Source: Pleurodeles waltl (lineage: Eukaryota > Chordata > Amphibia > Caudata > Salamandridae). Taken from it: a DNA stretch of 64,000 nucleotides. Under the pieces are notes generated by a model. That model saw only the letters and a list, made by a program, of their open reading frames with translations, was not told where the DNA came from and ran no database searches. The stretch lies in the NCBI RefSeq assembly GCF_031143425.1, contig NC_090438.1:774019138-774083137 (forward strand), in the 5' to 3' direction. This document shows, piece after piece, positions 56,788 to 64,000 of the stretch; the stretch's first letter is position 1, and each line of letters starts with the position of its first letter. Made by a program: the position numbers and the translations under genes.

Positions 56788-59700
56788 TGTGAGAAGGTAG
56801 CCTCTTTCTAGCCTTGTTACCCCCACTTTTGGCCTGTTTGTGAGTGTATGTCAGAGTGTTTGTCACTGTTTTCACTGTCTCACTGGGATCCTGATAGCCA
56901 GGCCTCAGTGCTCATAGTGAAAACACTATGTTTTCAGTATGTTTGTTATGTGTCACTGGGATCCTGCTGGTCAGGACCCCAGTGCTCATAAGTTTGTGGC
57001 CTATATGTATGTGTCACTGGGACCCTGTCACACAGGGCCCCAGTGCTCATAGGTGTGCATGTATATGTTCCCTGTGTGGTGCCTAACTGTCTCACTGAGG
57101 CTCTGCTAACCAGAACCTCAGTGGTTATGCTCTCTCATTACTTTTAAATTGTCACTAACAGGCTAGTGACCAATTTTACCAATTTACATTGGCTTACTGG
57201 AACACCCTTATAATTCCCTAGTATATGGTACTGAGGTACCCAGGGTATTGGGGTCCAGGAGATCCCTATGGGCTGCAGCATTTCTTTTGCCACCCATAGG
57301 GAGCTCTGACAATTCTTACACAGGCCTGCCACTGCAGCCTGAGTGAAATTACGTCCACGTTATTTCACAGCCATTTTACACTGCACTTAAGTAACTTATA
57401 AGTCACCTATATGTCTAACCTTTACCTGGTAAAGGTTAGGTGCAAAGTTACTTAGTGTGAGGGCACCCTGGCACTAGCCAAGGTGCCCCCACATTGTTCA
57501 GAGCCAATTCACTGAACTTTGTGAGTGCGGGGACACCATTACACGCGGGCACTACATATAGGTCACTACCTATATGTAGCTTCACCATGGTAACTCCGAA
57601 TATGGCCATGTAACATGTCTATGATCATGGAATTGCCCCCTCTATGCCATCCTGGCATTGTTGGGACAATTCCATGATCCCAGTGGTCTGTAGCACAGAC
57701 CCTGGTACTGCCAGACTGCCCTTCCTGGGGTTTCTCTGCAGCTGCTGCTGCTGCCAACCCCTCAGACAGGCAGCTGCCCTCCTGGGGTCCAGCCAGGCCT
57801 GGCCCAGGATGGCAGAACAAAGAACTTCCTCTGAGAGAGGGTGTGACACCCTCTCCCTTTGGAAAATGGTGTGAAGGCAGGGGAGGAGTAGCCTCCCCCA
57901 GCCTCTGGAAATGCTTTGTTGGGCACAGAGGTGCCCAATTCTGCATAAGCCAGTCTACACCGGTTCAGGGACCCCTTAGCCCCTGCTCTGGCGCGAAACT
58001 GGACAAAGGAAAGGGGAGTGACCACTCCCCTGACCTGCACCTCCCCTGGGAGGTGTCCAGAGCTCCTCCAGTGTGCTCCAGACCTCTGCCATCTTGGAAA
58101 CAGAGGTGCTGCTGGCACACTGGACTGCTCTGAGTGGCCAGTGCCACCAGGTGACGTCAGAGACTCCTTGTGATAGGCTCCTTCAGGTGTTAGTAGCCTT
58201 TCCTCTCTCCTAGGTAGCCAAACCCTCTTTTCTGGCTATTTAGGGTCTCTGTCTCTGGGGAAACTTTAGATAACGAATGCATGAGCTCAGCCGAGTTCCT
58301 CTGCATCTCCCTCTTCACCTTCTGATAAGGAATCGACCGCTGACCGCGCTGGAAGCCTGCAAACCTGCAACATAGTAGCAAAGACGACTACTGCAACTCT
58401 GTAACGCTGATCCTGCCGCCTTCTCGACTGTTTTCCTGCTTGTGCATGCTGTGGGGGTAGTCTGCCTCCTCTCTGCACCAGAAGCTCCGAAGAAATCTCC
58501 CGTGGGTCGACGGAATCTTCCCCCTGCAACCGCAGGCACCAAAAAGCTGCATCTCCGGTCCCTTGGGTCTCCTCTCAGCACGACGAGCGAGGTCCCTCGA
58601 ATCCAGCGACACCGTCCAAGTGACCCCCACAGTCCAGTGACTCTTCAGCCCAAGTTTGGTGGAGGTAAGTCCTTGCCTCACCTCGCTGGGCTGCATTGCT
58701 GGGAACCGCGACTTTGCAAGCTTCTCCGGCCCCTGTGCACTTCCGGCGGAAATCCTGTGTGCACAGCCAAGCCTGGGTCCACGGCACTCTAACCTGCATT
58801 GCACGACTTCCTAAGTTGGTCTCCGGCGACGTGGGACTCCTATGTGCAACTTCGGCGAGCACCGTTTCACGCATCCTCGTAGTGCCTGTTTCTGGCACTT
58901 CTCCGGGTGCTACCTGCTTCAGTGAGGGCTCTTTGTCTTGCTCGACGTCCCCTCTCTCTGCAGGTCCAATTTGCGACCTTCTGGTCCCTCCTGGGCCCCA
59001 GCAGCGTCCAAAAACGCCAAACGCACGATTTGCGTGTAGCAAGGCTTGTTGGCGTCCATCCGGCGGGAAAACACTTCTGCACGACTCTCCAAGGCGTGGG
59101 GGATCCATCCTCCAAAGGGGAAGTCTCTAGCCCTTGTCGTTCCTGCAGTATTCACAGTTCTTCAGCCTAGAAAGAGCTTCTTTGCACCAACCGCTGGCAT
59201 TTCTTGGGCATCTGCCCATCTCCGAGCTGCTTGTGACTTTTGGACTTGGTCCCCTTGTTCCACAGGTACCTTCAGACAGGAATCCATCGTTGTTGCATTG
59301 CTGATTTGTGTTTTCCTTGCATTCTCCCTCTAACACGACTATTTTGTCCTTAGGGGAACTTTGGTGCACTTTGCACTCACTTTTCAGGGTCTTGGGGTGG
59401 GTTATTTTGCTAACTCTCACTATTTTCTAATAGTCCCAGCGACCCTCTACAAGGTCACATAGGTTTGGGGTCCATTCGTGGTTCGCATTCCACTTCTGGA
59501 GTATATGGTTTGTGTTGCCCCTATCCCTATGTTTCCCCATTGCATCCTATTGTAACTATACATTGTTTGCACTGTTTTCTAAGACTATACTGCATATTTT
59601 TGCTATTGTGTATATATATCTTGTGTATATTTCCTATCCTCTCACTGAGGGTACACTCTAAGATACTTTGGCATATTGTCATAAAAATAAAGTACCTTTA

Positions 59701-59931
59701 TTTTTAGTATAACTGTGTATTGTGTTTTCTTATGATATTGTGCATATGACACTAAGTGGTACTGTAGTAGCTTCACACGTCTCCTAGTTCAGCCTAAGCT
59801 GCTCTGCTAAGCTACCATTATCTATCAGCCTAAGCTGCTAGACACCCTATACACTAATAAGGGATAACTGGGCCTGGTGCAAGGTGCAAGTACCCCTTGG
59901 TACTCACTACAAGCCAGTCCAGCCTCCTACA
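56788..59931 (+). repeat. 3' LTR, 3,144 bp
   Basis: Matches the 5' LTR base for base wherever I compared, except one site (C at about 52271, A at the corresponding 58372). Followed by target duplication CACAC. Confidence 0.95.
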
Positions 59932-59936
59932 CACAC

Positions 59937-60239
59937 CCCTACACAACCCACAATCCTTTGCAAATAGAATACCACACACAGCCACAGACAAGAAAATCTT
60001 TCTCAGATATAGAAAAACCAACACTAGGCATCCCTATACATTTCACCACGCATACATCCCATACCTGCACAACATACCCGACACACATTTTACTACCACA
60101 CACACAATCCACAACAACCATCACCCACTTACATCATAGCACCTACATCTCACCATTTACCTGTTTGTGCAGCATTTTTCTTTGAACAGTACCACACCGT
60201 CTTCATCACCACTACCACCATGTCCCCACAGAACACCCA
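59937..60239 (+). other. CA-rich continuation of the split Harbinger-like unit
   Basis: Words such as CACACACAGCCACAG and CACACACACAATCC continue the composition seen at 50590-50686. No gene. Confidence 0.5.
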
Positions 60240-60470
60240 CATTTCACGGATGATGAGTTGTGGGTCATAGTGAACAGAATTGTTTGGGTAGAACCACACT
60301 GGTTTTGAGCACAGGTCCAGCAAACATCAATTGCCAGGAAAATTGAGTTGTGGCAAAGAATAGTCAACAGGGTCAATTCAGTAGGCAGCTATCGACGCAC
60401 AAGGGAGGACTTCAGGAAGAGGTGGAACAACCTCAGGGGGAAGGTACGGTCCATGTCATCCAGGCACTAG
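60240..60470 (+). pseudogene. Degenerate Harbinger Myb/SANT exon
   Basis: In the frame starting CAT at 60240 the translation begins HFTDDELWVIVNRI, reaches a TGA (about 60306), and continues IARKIELWQRIVNRVNSV, RRTREDFRKRWNNLRGKV to a TAG near 60470. These are the Myb/SANT-like landmarks found in the intact-looking exon at 15156-15642 (acidic start, W in the second helix, RKRW in the third), but the sequence is clearly a different subfamily. The nearest ATG (60220) is in another frame. Any exon 2 is not recognised. Confidence 0.7.
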
Positions 60471-61506
60471 CTAGCAGTAAGGAAGTCTGGCGGTGGGCCC
60501 CCACTTCCTCCTGCTACTTTCACATCTTGGGAGGAGAAGTTCTTGGACATACTGCATCCTGAGAGCCTGACAGGAATACCTGGGAAAGTGGAGTCGGGTA
60601 AGTCCCCACAAAATCCATGTCACCCAATTGTCTTGTCCTGCATGCTCCTGCACCACCTTAACCCACCCCAAATAATATACCAACCACTACACCTCTGCCT
60701 AAATCTCCTAATACCCCTGTCTGGCAGGTCACATGTCCGCTAAGCTCACCTGGCTCCACAGTCCTTGGAAATGGCATGTGAAGTACTGGCAACTCATAGC
60801 ACTGCCACCCCCAGAATGCAATATCCCACCATTGTGAAAACCTGAACAATGCACCAAATGTGAGTTGTCATGCAAGTGAAACTAACTACCAATCTAACCC
60901 ATCTTGAATGTGCAAGTCTGAAACTGTTAATACCAATGACAGCAATGCAATGGCCCGTTCTCACTATCATCAAAATCAAAAGACAGCTACAGCTGAGTGC
61001 CCAGTCCTAATGCCCTTAGAATAAAGATTCCTAAGATTGAAATGTACTCACCTGGGGTAGAAATGTAGATGCCAAAGTGGATGCACATGAAGTACAACCA
61101 GTTACAGGTCAATGTCTACTGCTTACTCCCATACTGTGCCCCTGCTCTCACACTATTGTGCATTGTTCAGCTCTTTGTTGTGCTATGTATCATGTCAGAC
61201 ACTTCACTAGGCAACAAAGATGAACACCCATGTCAATAATCAGACACCATAAGATGGTATTAGCTGTCCAATCACTACCAACATAGTTTAACATGGTGCA
61301 TGGTATTGAAATTACAGAGTCTCATGTTGTACAAACTAAGATTGTGCAGCAGCTATCATTGTCATTTCTGGGGATCATGTTTATGCACTGTCTGCATCTC
61401 ACACAACATCAATATCCTATATGAAACAGCACCTCTGTGTTACACTTCTCACACAGGTAACCTTGCCATTGTCACCATGGACAGGATATCATAGACTGTC
61501 ACTACC
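60471..61506. other. No recognisable gene
   Basis: Unique-looking sequence, possibly the intron and remainder of the broken Myb gene. Nothing further supported. Confidence 0.4.
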
Positions 61507-61843
61507 TGTTGTAACTAAGGCACATAGGAAATTGTGTTCAGCACGACTCATTGTTCAATAGTTACTTATACACGGACATAAATTTGGAGTGTATTATATT
61601 ATGTTCTTTAAATCATATGTAGTCACAGTAATTAATTGTAGAGTATTTGAACCTGCTGTATATAGTTAAGAATGGTATGTTCCGTTATGCTCCAGTCCCC
61701 TCAGAATATAAGAACATGTGGACTAGCCGAGAGTTAGCTTTGGAATGTTAAGGAGTGGCAAAGGTGAAGACTGGTGATGACTGGAGGAGTTTGTGCTAAT
61801 AAAGCTCATACTTATAAGCTGTGTTTATTGAATAATTATAACA
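61507..61843 (+). repeat. 5' LTR of a Gypsy-type retrotransposon
   Basis: Starts TGTTGTAAC and ends TTATAACA (near-inverted ends). It has a TATA-like ATATAAGAAC at 61695 and AATAAA at 61798. Eight bases later TGGCGACGAGGATGGG (61852) has the position and TGG start of a primer-binding site. The 5' boundary is judged from the inverted ends only; the other LTR lies outside the window. Confidence 0.65.
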
Positions 61844-61851
61844 GCTTAAAT

Positions 61852-62800
61852 TGGCGACGAGGATGGGATGCTGTGCAGGGGACAGCTGAACTTCTCGCCC
61901 CTGATGTCAGTATTGTCATCGACCAGTGACTTTTCATTGTGTTAACTGAGAAGTCGGAGCTGTTCTTACCAAGAATTTCCTTGTTGGTTGAATCTGGTAT
62001 TGGGAAGAAGACGTTGTACCTGGACTGGAAGTAGCCGATCTTGTTCCGAAACGACGGAGTGTGGATGAGTGCGGCTGCAGTTCCCATGTGAAGAAACCAT
62101 CGCGCTGGTGAGTGTGCGGCAAGCGGATCTTGTTTAGAAGTGACGTTGTGCTGACGAGTGCGGCTGCGATTTCATATGAAGGAAATCTTTGCGTCGGTGA
62201 GCGTGCAGGCAAGCGATCGTTGAGGAGCACCAGCGTGAACTGAAGGGAAGCAAGTACGGTGGAGCCGTGACGGAGTGCTGGAAGGAAATTGTAATTTCCG
62301 TGCGGCGAGAATCATCGTGTGGGCGTGGGCAAGGGACCGATCTACGGAGTGCCAGCAGTAATTTTGACAGGAACATTGACTGTAGACGGTCTAGTCTACA
62401 GAAAGCGTGGTTACGTGGCACTGAAGGGGAGGAAGCGAAGTAGGAGGCATATTTTCACGTTTCCACATCGAGTCACAAACACACATTTGAAAGGAGACAA
62501 AGCGGAAAGCCTCCTTAACTGAATATAAATAATTTATTGGCAAAATAACTTCGGAAATTAACCCTGGGCTAAAAGGAAACGTTATGTAATGTACAGGAAG
62601 TTTATTTTATAAACATGTTTGTGAGGATAATGAGGAATAATTGACAGTTACAAAACCATTTATTATCTTGTGTAAAGAATAGTTATAACTTGTGTGTGGG
62701 AGCTGCTCCAGTAAAATCTGTCCAGTAAATCTGTCATAAATTCGTAGGTTAATAACTAATATAGCTTAATCTTATTCTGTAGAGATTAAGCTCATTCAAG
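61852..62800 (+). other. Leader of the Gypsy element with 90-bp duplication
   Basis: A unit with GATCTTGTT, GAGTGCGGCTGC and GGTGAG.GTGC occurs at about 62036-62125 and again at 62126-62215. The rest is noncoding; the first 300 bases are GC-rich for this window. Confidence 0.55.
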
Positions 62801-64000
62801 ATGGCTGTTGCTAATATGTCCCAACCACCTCTGTTCTTGGATGATGTTGGGGAACCAAACTTGATGTGGAAGGATTGGATTAAGTTATTTGAATCAAATC
62901 AAATCAAATCAAATCATAAACATTTATAAAGCGCGCTACTCACCCGTGCGGGTCTCAAGGCGCTAGGGGGATGGGGTTACTGCTGCTCGAAGAGCCAGGT
63001 CTTGAGTTGCCTCCGGAATGCGGAGTGGTCCTGGGTGGTCCTGAGGTTGGTGGGGAGGGAATTCCATGTCTTGGCCGCCAGGTAGGAGAAGGACCTCCCA
63101 CCTGAATCATACTTAATAGCTATTGGGGGGAAAAATTTTCATCAACTAGGAAGCAGCATATCCTACTGCGTAATCTAGGGATACAGGGTCGGAAAGTTTA
63201 TGAAAATTTAGCAGATCTAGAGGAAGAAGAAGAAGATAGAGAAGAATTGGATGAATACGAAAAAACAGTTAAAAAATTAGAGGGACATTTTGGTCAAAAA
63301 ATTAATATTGTTCTGGAGAGGCATAAATTTTTCTCTAGGGTACAAGGTAAGGAGGAAAAAGTATCGAACTATGTAGCGTGTTTGAAAGGACTTGCAGCCA
63401 CTTGTGATTTCGGAAACCTTGAAGACTCATTGATCAGAGATCAATTGGTCAGATGCACTAATGATAACAAAGTGCAGGAGAAATTGCTAATTATGAACCC
63501 CGTGTTAAGAGAAGCTATTGAGATTGCCAAAGGAATAGAGCACACAGTAGAGTGCATGAGACTAATGAAAAATACTACTGTTAATGACAAAATAAATGAG
63601 GTTAAAATCAGTTCCAAACAAGAGTTAACGGACGTAAAACTTGAGGAAGGAAGCAAAAATCAGGAAATGGCACATAAGAAAATCAGCTTTGAAAACACAA
63701 AAAATAGATGCTATAGGTGTGGCAATAGTAGACACTTTGCAAATAACCCTGAGTGCCCGGCTAGAAATTGTATATGCAGGAAATGCGGGGCAAGAGGACA
63801 TTATGCAAGAATGTGCAAAAACGATAAAGGCGAATTTGGAGGGAAGAAAGTTGTACACAAAATAGAAGATAATTTAGAGCATAGGGATACATTTGTGTTA
63901 CAAGTAAAAGGCTACAATGAAACAAAAGGTACAAACATTATGTACCCTTTGTGTGTCATCACCTTAGATGGTGAGGAAGTAAAGGTACTAGCTGACTCAT
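62801..64000 (+). pseudogene. Gypsy (Ty3, mag-like) Gag and start of protease, broken
   Basis: The ATG at 62801 opens a frame with WKDWIKLFE, interrupted at about 62892 by a SINE-like insertion. Gag resumes near 63112, and within a few codons a one-base shift in the GGGGGGAAAAATTTT run (63125-63139) is needed to enter the long open frame that continues to the window edge. That frame has capsid landmarks (EKVSNYVACLKGLA, EDSLIRDQLVRC) and two zinc knuckles: C63709 codon start, CX2CX4HX6C (atypical last spacing), and CX2CX4HX4C from 63775. The final codons read VLADS, the start of the protease active site, cut by the window end. Family assignment rests on these motifs. Confidence 0.8.
62892..63111 (+). 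mobile_element. SINE-like insertion in gag
   Basis: An (AATCA)n run leads into ACATTTATAAAGCGCGCTAC, GTGCGGGTCTCAAGGCGC, AGAGCCAGGTCTTGAG and TTCCATGTCTTGGCC. TGAATCA occurs immediately before (62888 region) and after (63105 region) as a probable 7-bp target duplication. About 220 bp. The GCGCGCTACTCACCC...CAAGGCGCT block reminds me of a repeat common in salamander transcripts; that memory is not verified. Confidence 0.6.

Larger units (their letters stand above)
50687..59931 (+). mobile_element. Young LTR retrotransposon encoding only Gag-Protease
   Basis: Identical ends TGTGAGAAGG...CTCCTACA define two 3,144-bp LTRs exactly 6,101 bp apart. CACAC flanks both sides (50682-50686 and 59932-59936), a perfect 5-bp target duplication. 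The internal region is 2,957 bp: leader with TGG at 53832, one 885-codon ORF, and a purine tract (TTTGGGGGGGGG, about 56773-56784) before the 3' LTR. There is no reverse transcriptase, RNase H or integrase, so the element must borrow them. The layout (very long LTRs, short interior, Gag kept) recalls non-autonomous Ty3-type elements. Confidence 0.95.

Overview
The window looks like repeat-dominated DNA from a very large vertebrate genome, most plausibly a salamander or newt. Support: no host gene is recognisable; several PIF/Harbinger elements (DDE transposase, Myb/SANT partner genes and many non-autonomous relatives) lie beside a ZBED-type hAT, an endogenous retrovirus with a gamma-type envelope remnant, a Gag with a SCAN-like domain, and a Gypsy element. 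The species-level guess is inference; the repeat content is read from the sequence.

Layout. 1-1310 is a pentameric satellite. 1338-14000 is a patchwork: a short duplicated segment, small MITEs (1655-1792, 11542-11711), larger hairpin-rich MITEs (2418-3210, 8681-9400, 12560-13074), two long-inverted-repeat (foldback) units (about 4320-6080 and 6840-10960), minisatellites and microsatellites. 13975-14868 is coding-like but unrecognised. 14872-25495 is a putative 10.6 kb Harbinger element bounded by TAA: a plus-strand Myb/SANT gene (two exons, one frameshift), a minus-strand 162-residue unknown ORF, and a minus-strand two-exon HARBI1-like transposase with an open frame. It abuts a dead hAT/ZBED transposase (25505-28840) that is itself split by two MITEs. 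28850-37700 holds a 15-hairpin MITE, a small MITE, three remnant minus-strand exons with splice signals, and a solo LTR. 37700-48450 is dispersed-repeat territory into which an endogenous retrovirus (40112-44437, GGTC target duplication) inserted; the retrovirus was later hit by a second hairpin MITE.

50687-59931 is the clearest mobile unit: an LTR retrotransposon with two 3,144-bp LTRs in which I found one difference, a perfect CACAC target duplication and a single intact 885-codon Gag-Protease ORF, but no reverse transcriptase, RNase H or integrase. It is probably recent and depends on enzymes supplied elsewhere. It sits inside a Harbinger-like unit whose left end (50287) and degenerate Myb exon (60240-60470) flank it. 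From 61507 to the end lies the 5' part of a Gypsy element (LTR, leader, Gag broken by a SINE-like insertion and a frameshift, start of protease).

The most unusual pattern is the architecture of the larger MITEs: almost their whole length is a chain of consecutive near-perfect hairpins. Two copies of one family (30775-31402 and 41908-42438) differ by paired changes in both arms of at least three stems, so base pairing has been kept while sequence changed.
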